In this document: piece after piece, positions 1-11,983 of the stretch
Numbering within the stretch: the first letter of the stretch is position 1
Layout of the letters: every line of letters begins with the position of its first letter
Origin: Carnegiea gigantea
Taxonomy: Eukaryota; Streptophyta; Magnoliopsida; Caryophyllales; Cactaceae
Assembly (NCBI GenBank): GCA_029747015.1
Contig: JAKOGI010000524.1
Coordinates: forward strand, 473,440 to 537,439
DNA length: 64,000 nucleotides
Direction of reading: 5' to 3'
Position numbers and translations under genes: made by a program
Notes under the pieces: model-generated
What the model saw: only the letters and a program-made list of their open reading frames with translations
What the model was told of the DNA's origin: nothing
Databases searched by the model: none

Positions 1-1013
1 TGGTCAAATCGCAACTCCAAGTCGCTTCTTCTATGTTTGTTAGCGTAGTTTAGTTTTCCTCCTTCACCTTTGATCTCGCCTAGATGGATACGCTCGAATA
101 AACTCTGGTAGTTGAAAACACAATTCCCTGCGGACGACACCTCAAGTACTCAACGATACACCTTGCACTTGGGGTTTATAAATATTAAAACTATGTTTTT
201 CCCTAACAACAATATCATCATTTTGCCTCGCTTTTTAGCATAAACATATTATTATTATTATTATTGGTTGTGGTTATTTTTATTGTTATTAGCCATGGGC
301 CTGGTTTTGGGTACAATTCGAATGGCACCCTTAATATATCTAAACCTTAAATTAATTTTAGAATGACATCCGCAACCTTGGCTCCAATGTAAACTTTGAC
401 CACAATCCCTTCTAGTTAGTTTAAACCCATACTTTCCCTCCGTTCTTCATCCCCTGAAGCTACATCACTTTCGTAGTCACCCCCTTAGCTAATTTAGGTT
501 ACTAACCCATATTAACTCAAGTTATCAACATTGTTAGCTAAAACAAACATTACTTTATCATCCTCATTTCATAACTAAATTAAACATCACTTAAGATTTT
601 CAAAATATTCAAGAATATTATATTTCTCTTCATTCCTCTCCTCCACCATCTCACCTTGACAACCAACTCATAGCAAACACCCACACAACATCTCATACGG
701 ATATATATTTCCATTCAATTCTTACAACAATTCATTTAAACACTAACAAATCCACGTAATTTAGATTTGAACTTCCTCCAAACATCTAACCGTAAATCGT
801 CATGCCCATAATCACAACACATCTCTAACACATAAATTTTATTTTAATATTCCTTAAAATCTATTTAACATCATTAAATCAACACAACCAAATTGAAAGT
901 TCACGTTCCAAACTCCAACTCTCATTCACCACACTCCCTTCCAACCTCCACATATTCCAACCCAATCAAGACATCCAAGATTCCAAAGAAATTACAAATT
1001 AGTGTTCCCAATG

Positions 1014-1390
1014 CTAGATATATACATCATTAACCACAAAAATGTCAACCATAAAACAATCAAAAACCAAATGAAAAGAGATTAGGGCTTCACCTTTCAA
1101 CCCACTTGAACACTTAAAAGAAGTGAGAGCGAAAAGGGCGGCAGTAGCAAGGCGACTCGCAGTGCTGGGGCGGTGGGTTGGCGATGGAACGCCAGCTGGG
1201 CGGTAGCGGAACAGGGCTGAGACCGGGGGGTGCGCTGTGGCTGGCACAGAACAGAGGAAGGAGGGGTCTTGGGGCTTCGCGTAGTTTGGGGGTAGATTAG
1301 GAGATTGGTTTTAAATTTGTTTGTTCTCCTTTTTTCCCCTTTTTTGGGTAAATTATAAACTTGGAGTGTGTTTGATAGGGGTAGAATCAT
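1014..1390 (-). other. GC-rich island in the repeat unit, no recognised gene
   Basis: A short GC-rich stretch (about 1115-1290) stands out from the AT-rich unit and has overlapping minus-strand reading frames of 77 and 97 codons. The same block recurs at 7639-8015 and 14304-14680. The predicted peptides are rich in Pro, Ser, Ala and Thr and match no family I recognise. It could be a captured exon or 5'UTR fragment, or a CpG-rich part of an unnamed element. I do not support it as a gene. Confidence 0.25.
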
Positions 1391-2085
1391 TTTCTCAGAA
1401 AATTATTTTTCATGAAAAATATTTTTTCAAGAAAAATAATTTTCTATTTACATTTTCAGCTATTTGGTAGAATGAAAAGCTATTTTCTTTCAATTTTATT
1501 TTTTGCTATTTGATAGAATGAACCCTTCGCCCCCACTTCATTTCTTTTTACCATCAACTCCATCTCTTGCTCACTACTCTGATCCAACCCAACTAACGAA
1601 TTATGTTTCTCTCTCCTCTTCAAAATCAAACCCAAAACATCAATAAGAAATATACCCGGTAATAAATTCAAAAAAAGATAGAGTCAACAATAATGAATAT
1701 CAATTTTTTACCATTTCTAAGAATTACCCAGTTGACTTTGAGTTATATTAAACTCAGATTAAAGAAAATGGCAAATGGGGAGACGATAGGTGTTTCAAAT
1801 TGCGAAGTTCTTCAAATGGACAACAGTAACAAAGTCAAAGAACTCAATAAATAATTGCAGAGGTTGACAATGAAAATCATCGATGAAGATGATGAACATG
1901 AAGAAGAGGGTAAGAATGAGAGTGAAAATAGAGTGATTCTGAGCACAATTAAAAGAAAATAGAATGAGAGACAAAATTGGGCAATGAAAGTCCGACATGA
2001 AAATTCATTTTTCCTACTTTTTTAAGAGAAAATAATTTCCTTCAAATGAAGTAAAATGATTTTCTCTTCATTTTTTTAATTCTAA
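1365..2085. mobile_element. Possible non-autonomous DNA transposon in the repeat unit
   Basis: The stretch begins with a motif run rich in ATTTTCT/GAAAAT (1390-1460) and ends with a similar run in inverted sense (2020-2075, around AGTAAAATGATTTTCTC). Such ends resemble plant MITE-like elements with imperfect inverted termini. The interior has short minus-strand frames (1480-1671, 1795-1998) with no recognised domain. Equivalent copies lie at about 7990-8710 and 14650-15375. No clear target-site duplication was found, so this is tentative. Confidence 0.3.
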
Positions 2086-2099
2086 TGCATATATGTATC

Positions 2100-2266
2100 T
2101 TTGGCCCTTTTCGGCAAAATTAGTGATTCAAGTAGCGGATAGCGGTTCAGATAGCATATAACTGTTTAGGCAGCGGATAACATATCTAATTTAGCTGTTA
2201 GCGGATAGTTGTTTAGGTGAGTAGTTGAAATAAATGTGTTCGGTAAATTTAGCTGTTGGGTTATTT
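2100..2266 (+). mobile_element. 5' half of a MITE, truncated at the array junction (copy 1)
   Basis: The sequence starts with TTTGGCCCTTTTCGGCAA and carries the AGCGGATA/CTGTTTAGG motifs also seen in the full-length MITE at 15389-15828. It stops at GGGTTATTT, exactly where the tandem-array junction lies. The equivalent truncated copy in the next unit is 8725-8891. Confidence 0.7.
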
Positions 2267-5200
2267 CTGTTTAGGATGATCACGGTTAGGGATATAAGGG
2301 CTTTTGGGCGGAGTTGTCCATACAATTATGATGACTGGAGGTGCATGCCAAAAATCTTGTGTAGGAATATTTTTTTTTTAAAGGCTTGGACAAATCAATC
2401 CATATAAAAAACCAAAGAGGCATTATAAAATAAATAAATCAACACATGAGAACTCAAATCCGAAAAAACAAAACAAAGTTTAGATATTTGGAGCTAGAGG
2501 AAGGTAGGCAAATCCCACCTTACACGACAAACAAAACATTGTCCACGGCTCATTAAAGCACTCACAGAAAATTTGTACAAATCCGTCACCATTAGGATCT
2601 TTATGTTCTCATAAGAATCACATACGTCTCTCTCCTTAGCTCCATACACATTCCTCACTAGTGATGTCTGCTTTTGTTGGTTGTTATTATTAAGTTCCTT
2701 GTTTCTTTTTTGTTTGGGTGAATTTAATAATCCATTAATTAGAGAAATGTTACTAAACTGACAAGAAGTAGGCTTTTTTTTAAAAAAAAATATTTGATCT
2801 CATAGACTTTAATTATTTAAAGGAGATAAATATCTAAATAATTGAATGAACCATATTATCATCATAAAATTAATAAAATTGGATTAAAAGATGTATCTTC
2901 AATTCTTATTCATATGCTAATCATCAATTGAAGCTTTTGAGAAGGGGAGGAAAAAAAAAAAAGATAACAAGTTTATTGAGATGACTTTGATAAGGAATCA
3001 ACTAATGTACTCCTTAACTTGTCAAAAAATGATTTGCAAAACGTCCATTCAAGTCATATGAAATGAAAATATACGGAGGGCCAATTATCATAGTTTGATA
3101 TTGCCAAATGAGTAGCACTCTACGTTGAGGATGTGGGAATGCATTGGATTTGGATAGTTTAAATTGAGAATGTCACAAACTCACATGATTATGGAAGATA
3201 GTCTTTATAATTATATCTGTATTTCATATAATTGTTATTCTCTCCATCTTATTATATTTGTTAAATTAATTAAATATAAAATATTTTCACCAATTTTTGC
3301 AAATATGATAGGATGAAGGGAGTATAATTCACATAACTTAATATTATTTAAGAATTTGTAATGGTCAATCCAAAATTTGGATTATAGGTCAAGGTATACT
3401 TTTCTACATTGTTCCATAATCCAACTTTTTAGGTTTCAGTTATCTAACTCCATATTAGATGGATCATTAATATGAATCATCAAATAAAATACCTATTATT
3501 TGTTCCATTTAATAACATAGATTTTTTTGAGCCCCCCAATAAAAATAGAGGGAAAGGAAAAGAGAAGGGGCAAAAAGTTCAATCAACATTCGAATTGCTA
3601 TCACATACCGCGGTCCAGATTACAACCTATTGGCTTGAGATCTCATTGCCTGGTGCGTTGTGGAGTGCTAAGCGGATCACGCATAGGCCCCTTGGATTGC
3701 AATCCATCAGATGCAACTTGCAGGTGCTCTTAGTGTTTGTGTCTATTATTTTTTTGGGGGGGAGGGGGATGCATTCTCTGTTCCTCAACTTTCAACCTCT
3801 TATCCATATTTGTTAGCATTTAATCTGTTCAATTTCATTCAATAAGTATCCATGTCGCTTACTACTTATTGATAACCTCTACGTATACTTTCCTAAGTGC
3901 TATGAGCATCATTCGAGATAATGATTCTATTTATAATCCACCACTATCATTCAATCATTAATACTTTACTATTAGTTGAAAAAAACATATCCATGCATGG
4001 TTAAGTTCAAATACGGGTTTACCTTAATTTAATTGGAATGAACAGAGCTGTACACATCTTAGATCTTCACTTTTTAATCTTTATCTTAATTTGACAATAT
4101 ACATGTTCCATCCTCATAATCCCATGTATCAATGTTTTATGGGTCTTTCTATACCTCATTCGTTATCAAAGATTGACTGCTTGTGAGAATTCTTCGCTAA
4201 ACAGGCAAATAGTATCGTTGAACTTCTATCAACTCCATGCAAGCTCATAATGAGTTTCTTTTATGTTATGAACTGTAATATAATTTTTTAATGTAAAAAT
4301 AAAAAAGATAAAGCAATACGTACTACAAGATATTAATGGTTTGCTCTTTGTGTATGTTTATTACAGAAGGATATTTAGAACTTCTTATCATAAACGCAAC
4401 ATCAAAAGAGAAATATCAATAGCTGTTGGCATAATGCTGTTAGTGTAAATTTAGGAAAATCTTATCCCAAAAATAAATTAATTATTTTGGGGGGGAGTAA
4501 AAGGCAGCCCTACGTGAAAAGTTAAAAGTGAAAAGTAAAAAGTAAAAGATGTACTCGTAGATTTCTAGTCTCCCCGTCTCATTTCTATTGTTTGAAATAA
4601 TACCTAAATTAGGAATTTGGCCAAAAGAGTTACCATTAACAATTATATTATTAGCTTTTTTTTTTTTTTTTTAACTTACAGCTATCATTAATTCCAATTT
4701 CTAAACAATAATCACCAACTTATGGTTTCGACTTTCAAGATAATTTTGGAATGTATGCCACTCCAAAATAAGGAATAACTAACACAAAGCAATCTCCCCA
4801 GTCTCTAAAGCTTGAGTTGCGACCGCACGGGTGAAATGAAGGGGATAAGTCCCGATGATTGATAATCGATGGGGTCACTTGCTTAGGTGACAAAACATTA
4901 TGTCAAATGATTCATTATATGAACATTGTATTGATTTTGTATAATTTGGGAAACATGTGGGTTTTCGAATAGCATAGACAATGTACATACTTGATCTTTT
5001 AAAGTCTCTCTCATTTTTAGTGAAAATTGTTCGCTGGCAGTTCGAAGTGGCAGAGGTGGCGGTGTTTCTGCTTCAATGTATAACTTCACGATTAGCATGA
5101 GTTTAGGAAATTTTATTAAATTTTATGGTTTAATAGGTAACTCCAAATCCTTTGGCTCTTCTTTCTAATAATCAATGTACTCATTATTGTTTACTTAACT

Positions 5201-5359
5201 TGATCCTATCTCTCTCTGTATCTGTTATGTCTTTTGATAAGTTAATGTTTGTATTGATTTATGTTAAAGTGATATAACAACGTAATTCACCTCATTTTTT
5301 ATTGACGTTGACATTATTACTATTTTTGCCATTGTAACCATTATTATAAGTTTGACAAT
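2267..5359. other. Non-coding part of the repeat unit, no gene recognised
   Basis: About 3.1 kb of AT-rich sequence, repeated at 8892-11983. It holds only short open frames (for example 3472-3816 plus and 4898-5098 minus) without recognised domains. A less AT-rich patch at about 3600-3740 and another at 4800-4880 could be decayed gene or element fragments, but I could not assign them. Confidence 0.5.
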
Positions 5360-6875
5360 TGATAGGCGATAAATTGTCCTATTTTACGTGTCTCTTTCAC
5401 CTACTTTTAGCTTGTATAATAACTTAATCTCTAAGATTTTTACTTGTTTTATTTATATTTTGTAGGAAATAACGTCAAATCAAGCAAACGTCGTGAAATG
5501 GAGCGAAGAAGCGACAAAGCGAAGAAAAAGAACGAAAACCGGTGAAAAACAGCAAAACCGACAAAAAGGGTCACAAGGGGCCGAACCAAAAATTTGGCAT
5601 GGGGGCCCCATGCCAGGTGGCACGACCGTGCCATAGTGGCATGGGCACCCCATGCCAGGTGGCACGACCGTGCCATCCCCCATTTTTCGCGATCAAAGCC
5701 GATTTTCGGCCCGTTTTGCAAAGGAGTGGCACGGTGGGGCCACGCCGCGAGGCATGCCCGTGCCACCCTGGCACGATGTGGCTATGCCGATTGGCACAGT
5801 CGTGCCCCCCGGGTCTCGCGGTTTTCTATTTAAAGTCCATTCGGGCGTTTTTTGAAGGGCTTGTTCGGGGGTCACACAGGGGCTTGCTTGAGCGTCTCTC
5901 TGGCGATTTTTAGGGTAGTTTATGTTAGATTTTAGTTAATAAGGAGGATTAGTTTAGGATTGAAGATTGTGATCTTGGATTCAACATTTGGATTTCAAGT
6001 TCCTTCATCAATTCAAGACTAAGTTTTCTTTCCCCTTTCCCTATTTATTTCATTATTGTTCTTATTTATGTTTTGTTGGTTTAATTCTTGTATTTGTTTT
6101 GTTTAGTTTATATGTTTAGTTTTTGTTGTTAATTCATGTTATTTAGTTGTTTAGATTTGTTTTATTTCATTCTCTTTGTTTTGTTCTTCAAGTTCATGTT
6201 CTTATTTGTTAGTTTAGGTTTTCATGTATTTGTGATGTTTAGTTGGTAGATTGTGATGGCTTGGATTGTGATTAGCCTCTTGATGGCAAATTAATATTGT
6301 ATTTGGCCTAACCATACCCAATCTATGTCTAGAACTTAGAGTTTTCCTCCACGCCCGCCAAGTGTTCGATGAAATGCTTGAGAGAGCTTTCATCCATATT
6401 TTTAGGCGATTGACTTATGCTGAGAGGTGAGGTCAATTAGCTAGTGTGGGCAAGGGAATAGCCGTGTTCGGGACATGAAAATAGTATCCAAATCGAGTTA
6501 GGTCCGGGGTTGCTAGTTTTGTGGTCTAATTGGGCTAACCCTATGAAAATAGGTGGTTTGACCGATTAGACTAGCTCAATGACCCTTGAGAGAGGGCTTG
6601 GGTGGTCTTTGATGGTATAATCAATCATCTCTAGTTCGCGATGTAGTTTGGGTATGTTAGGACTCGTCTTGGTTAGCTGGTTCATTCATTGGTCAAATCG
6701 CAACTCCAAGTCGCTTCTTCTATGTTTGTTAGCGTAGTTTAGTTTTCCTCCTTCACCTTTGATCTCGCCTAGATGGATACGCTCGAATAAACTCTGGTAG
6801 TTGAAAACACAATTCCCTGCGGACGACACCTCAAGTACTCAACGATACACCTTGCACTTGGGGTTTATAAATATT
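5360..6875 (+). mobile_element. Ty3/gypsy-like LTR segment in unit 1 (3' end deleted)
   Basis: The segment starts with TGATAGGCG and shows features common in plant Ty3/gypsy LTRs of TAT-like type. These are a pyrimidine-rich stretch ending TTTTGTAGGAAATAACG near 5460, a GC-rich inverted-repeat block (5596-5800), a TATA-like CTATTTAAAG at about 5826-5835, and a terminal portion resembling CCCTGCGGACGACACC (about 6817-6832). In this copy the presumed end is missing because of a ~64-bp deletion. No primer-binding site, polypurine tract or coding interior is seen on either side, so it looks like a solo or remnant LTR that was amplified with the unit. The exact termini are inferred. Confidence 0.5.
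5596..5675. repeat. Alternating perfect hairpins in the LTR-like segment
   Basis: Two kinds of inverted repeat alternate. GGCATGGGG/CCCCATGCC has 9-bp arms and a 1-nt loop (5596-5614) with a shorter version at 5638-5656. TGGCACG/CGTGCCA has 7-bp arms and a 2-nt loop (5618-5633 and 5660-5675). The second unit (about 12210-12290) has lost one hairpin pair. Related TGGCACG-type motifs continue to about 5800. Confidence 0.75.
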
Positions 6876-8724
6876 ATTATTATTATTATTGGTTGTGGTT
6901 ATTTTTATTGTTATTAGCCATGGGCCTGGTTTTGGGTACAATTCGAATGGCACCCTTAATATATCTAAACCTTAAATTAATTTTAGAATGACATCCGCAA
7001 CCTTGGCTCCAATGTAAACTTTGACCACAATCCCTTCTAGCTAGTTTAAACCCATACTTTCCCTCCGTTCTTCATCCCCTGAAGCTACATCACTTTCGTA
7101 GTCACCCCCTTAGCTAATTTAGGTTACTAACCCATATTAACTCAAGTTATCAACATTGTTAGCTAAAACAAACATTACTTTATCATCCTCATTTCATAAC
7201 TAAATTAAACATCACTTAAGATTTTCAAAATGTTCAAGAATATTATATTTCTCTTCATTCCTCTCCTCCACCATCTCACCTTGACAACCAACTCATAGCA
7301 AACACCCACACAACATCTCATACGGATATATATTTCCATTCAATTCTTACAACAATTCATTTAAACACTAACAAATCCACGTAATTTAGATTTGAACTTC
7401 CTCCAAACATCTAACCCTAAATCGTCATGCCCATAATCACAACACATCTCTAACACATAAATTTTATTTTAATATTCCTTAAAATCTATTTAACATCATT
7501 AAATCAACACAACCAAATTGAAAGTTCACGTTCCAAACTCCAACTCTCACTCACCACACTCCCTTCCAACCTCCACATATTCCAACCCAATCAAGACATC
7601 CAAGATTCCAAAGAAATTACAAATTAGTGTTCCCAATGCTAGATATATACATCATTAACCACAAAAATGTCAACCATAAAACAATCAAAAACCAAATGAA
7701 AAGAGATTAGGGCTTCACCTTTCAACCCACTTGAACACTTAAAAGAAGTGAGAGCGAAAAGGGCGGCAGTAGCAAGGCGACTCGCAGTGCTGGGGCGGTG
7801 GGTTGGCGATGGAACGCCGGCTGGGCGGTAGCGGAACAGGGCTGAGACCGGGGGGTGCGCTGTGGCTGGCACAGAACAGAGGAAGGAGGGGTCTTGGGGC
7901 TTCGCGTAGTTTGGGGGTAGATTAGGAGATTGGTTTTAAATTTGTTTGTTCTCCTTTTTTCCCCTTTTTTGGGTAAATTATAAACTTGGAGTGTGTTTGA
8001 TAGGGGTAGAATCATTTTCTCAGAAAATTATTTTTCATGAAAAATATTTTTTCAAGAAAAATAATTTTCTATTTACATTTTCAGCTATTTGGTAGAATGA
8101 AAAGCTATTTTCTTTCAATTTTATTTTTTGCTATTTGATAGAATGAACCCTTCGCCCCCACTTCATTTCTTTTTACCATCAACTCCATCTCTTGCTCACT
8201 ACTCTGATCCAACCCAACTAACGAATTATGTTTCTCTCTCCTCTTCAAAATCAAACCCAAAACATCAATAAGAAATATACCCGGTAATAAATTCAAAAAA
8301 AGATAGAGTCAACAATAATGAATATCAATTTTTTACCATTTCTAAGAATTACCCAGTTGACTTTGAGTTATATTAAACTCAGATTAAAGAAAATGGCAAA
8401 TGGGGAGACGATAGGTGTTTCAAATTGCGAAGTTCTTCAAATGGACAACAGTAACAAAGTCAAAGAACTCAATAAATAATTGCAGAGGTTGACAATGAAA
8501 ATCATCGATGAAGATGATGAACATGAAGAAGAGGGTAAGAATGAGAGTGAAAATAGAGTGATTCTGAGCACAATTAAAAGAAAATAGAATGAGAGACAAA
8601 ATTGGGCAATGAAAGTCCGACATGAAAATTCATTTTTCCTACTTTTTTAAGAGAAAATAATTTCCTTCAAATGAAGTAAAATGATTTTCTCTTCATTTTT
8701 TTAATTCTAATGCATATATGTATC
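6690..8724. repeat. Array unit sequence between the LTR segment and the MITE half (copy 2)
   Basis: Near-identical to bases 1-2099. It includes the LTR 3' tail, the deletion near 6875 where the other copies have about 64 extra bp, the GC-rich island (7639-8015) and the possible non-autonomous element (7990-8710). No gene is supported. Confidence 0.8.
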
Positions 8725-8891
8725 TTTGGCCCTTTTCGGCAAAATTAGTGATTCAAGTAGCGGATAGCGGTTCAGATAGCATATAACTGTTTAGGCAGCG
8801 GATAACATATCTAATTTAGCTGTTAGCGGATAGTTGTTTAGGTGAGTAGTTGAAATAAATGTGTTCGGTAAATTTAGCTGTTGGGTTATTT
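8725..8891 (+). mobile_element. 5' half of a MITE, truncated at the array junction (copy 2)
   Basis: This is a near-identical copy of 2100-2266. It again ends at GGGTTATTT and is followed by CTGTTTAGG of the next unit. Confidence 0.7.
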
Positions 8892-11800
8892 CTGTTTAGG
8901 ATGATCACGGTTAGGGATATAAGGGCTTTTGGGCGGAGTTGTCCATACAATTATGATGACTGGAGGTGCATGCCAAAAATCTTGTGTAGGAATATTTTTT
9001 TTTTAAAGGCTTGGACAAATCAATCCATATAAAAAACCAAAGAGGCATTATAAAATAAATAAATCAACACATGAGAACTCAAATCCGAAAAAACAAAACA
9101 AAGTTTAGATATTTGGAGCTAGAGGAAGGTAGGCAAATCCCACCTTACACGACAAACAAAACATTGTCCACGGCTCATTAAAGCACTCATAGAAAATTTG
9201 TACAAATCCATCACCATTAGGATCTTTATGTTCTCATAAGAATCACATACGTCTCTCTCCTTAGCTCCATACACATTCCTCACTAGTGATGTCTGCTTTT
9301 GTTGGTTGTTATTATTAAGTTCCTTGTTTCTTTTTTGTTTGGGTGAATTTAATGATCCATTAATTAGAGAAATGTTACTAAACTGACAAGAAGTAGGCTT
9401 TTTTTTTAAAAAAAAATATTTGATCTCATAGACTTTAATTATTTAAAGGAGATAAATATCTAAATAATTGAATGAACCATATTATCATCATAAAATTAAT
9501 AAAATTGGATTAAAAGATGTATCTTCAATTCTTATTCATATGCTAATCATCAATTGAAGCTTTTGAGAAGGGGGAAAAAAAAAAGATAACAAGTTTATTG
9601 AGATGACTTTGATAAGGAATCAGCTAATGTACTCCTTAACTTGTCAAAAAATGATTTGCAAAACGTCCATTCAAGTCATATGAAATGAAAATATACGGAG
9701 GGCCAATTATCATAGTTTGATATTGCCAAATGAGTAGCACTCTACGTTGAGGATGTGGGAATGCATTGGATTTGGATAGTTTAAATTGAGAATGTCACAA
9801 ACTCACATGATTATGGAAGATAGTCTTTATAATTATATCTGTATTTCATATAATTGTTATTCTCTCCATCTTATTATATTTGTTAAATTAATTAAATATA
9901 AAATATTTTCACCAATTTTTGCAAATATGATAGGATGAAGGGAGTATAATTCACATAACTTAATATTATTTAAGAATTTGTAATGGTCAATCCAAAATTT
10001 GGATTATAGGTCAAGGTATACTTTTCTACATTGTTCCATAATCCAACTTTTTAGGTTTCAGTTATCTAACTCCATATTAGATGGATCATTAATATGAATC
10101 ATCAAATAAAATACCTATTATTTGTTCCATTTAATAACATAGATTTTTTTGAGCCCCCCAATAAAAATAGAGGGAAAGGAAAAGAGAAGGGGCAAAAAGT
10201 TCAATCAACATTCGAATTGCTATCACATACCGCGGTCCAGATTACAACCTATTGGCTTGAGATCTCATTGCCTGGTGCGTTGTGGAGTGCTAAGCGGATC
10301 ACGCATAGGCCCCTTGGATTGCAATCCATCAGATGCAACTTGCAGGTGCTCTTAGTGTTTGTGTCTATTATTTTTTTGGGGGGGAGGGGGATGCATTCTC
10401 TGTTCCTCAACTTTCAACCTCTTATCCATATTTGTTAGCATTTAATCTGTTCAATTTCATTCAATAAGTATCCATGTCGCTTACTACTTATTGATAACCT
10501 CTACGTATACTTTCCTAAGTGCTATGAGCATCATTCGAGATAATGATTCTATTTATAATCCACCACTATCATTCAATCATTAATACTTTACTATTAGTTG
10601 AAAAAAACATATCCATGCATGGTTAAGTTCAAATACGGGTTTACCTTAATTTACTTGGAATGAACAGAGCTGTACACATCTTAGATCTTCACTTTTTAAT
10701 CTTTATCTTAATTTGACAATATACATGTTCCATCCTCATAATCCCATGTATCAATGTTTTATGGGTCTTTCTATACCTCATTCGTTATCAAACATTGACT
10801 GCTTGTGAGAATTCTTCGCTAAACAGGCAAATAGTATCGTTGAACTTCTATCAACTCCATGCAAGCTCATAATGAGTTTCTTTTATGTTATGAACTGTAA
10901 TATAATTTTTTAATGTAAAAATAAAAAAGATAAAGCAATACGTACTACAAGATATTAATGGTTTGCTCTTTGTGTATGTTTATTACAGAAGGATATTTAG
11001 AACTTCTTATCATAAACGCAACATCAAAAGAGAAATATCAATAGCTGTTGGCATAATGCTGTTAGTGTAAATTTAGGAAAATCTTATCCCAAAAATAAAT
11101 TAATTATTTTGGGGGGGAGTAAAAGGCGGCCGTACGTGAAAAGTTAAAAGTGAAAAGTAAAAAGTAAAAGATGTACTCGTAGATTTCTAGTCTCCCCGTC
11201 TCATTTCTATTGTTTGAAATAATACCTAAATTAGGAATTTGGCCAAAAGAGTTACCATTAACAATTATATTATTAGCTTTTTTTTTTTTTTTTTTTTACT
11301 TACAGCTATCATTAATTCCAATTTCTAAACAATAATCACCAACTTATGGTTTCGACTTTCAAGATAATTTTGGAATGTGTGCCACTCCAAAATAAGGAAT
11401 AACTAACACAAAGCAATCTCCCCAATCTCTAAAGCTTGAGTTGCGACCGCACGGGTGAAATGAAGGGGATAAGTCCCGATGATTGATAATCGATGGGGTC
11501 ACTTGCTTAGGTGACAAAACATTATGTCAAATGATTCATTATATGAACATTGTATTGATTTTGTATAATTTGGGAAACATGTGGGTTTTCGAATAGCATA
11601 GACAATGTACATACTTGATCTTTTAAAGTCTCTCTCATTTTTAGTGAAAATTGTTCGCTGGCAGTTCGAAGTGGCAGAGGTGGCGGTGTTTCTGCTTCAA
11701 TGTATAACTTCACGATTAGCATGAGTTTAGGAAATTTTATTAAATTTTATGGTTTAATAGGTAACTCCAAATCCTTTGGCTCTTCTTTCTAATAATCAAT

Positions 11801-11983
11801 GTACTCATTATTGTTTACTTAACTTGATCCTATCTCTCTCTGTATCTGTTATGTCTTTTGATAAGTTAATGTTTGTATTGATTTATGTTAAAGTGATATA
11901 ACAACGTAATTCACCTCATTTTTTATTGACGTTGACAATATTACTATTATTGCCATTGTAACCATTATTATAAGTTTGACAAT

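Noticed and set aside
3472..3816. 114-codon frame in the array unit (also at 10094)
   Set aside because: It is conserved only because the unit was recently duplicated; no recognised domain or splice context.
217..5360. Interior of a large LTR retrotransposon, with the array as LTR-interior-LTR
   Set aside because: No primer-binding site follows the LTR end and no polypurine tract precedes the next LTR; the array junction lies in the MITE, not the LTR.
5449..5913. Overlapping open frames on both strands in a GC-rich block
   Set aside because: They come from inverted repeats in an LTR segment; the frames are not kept between the two array units.
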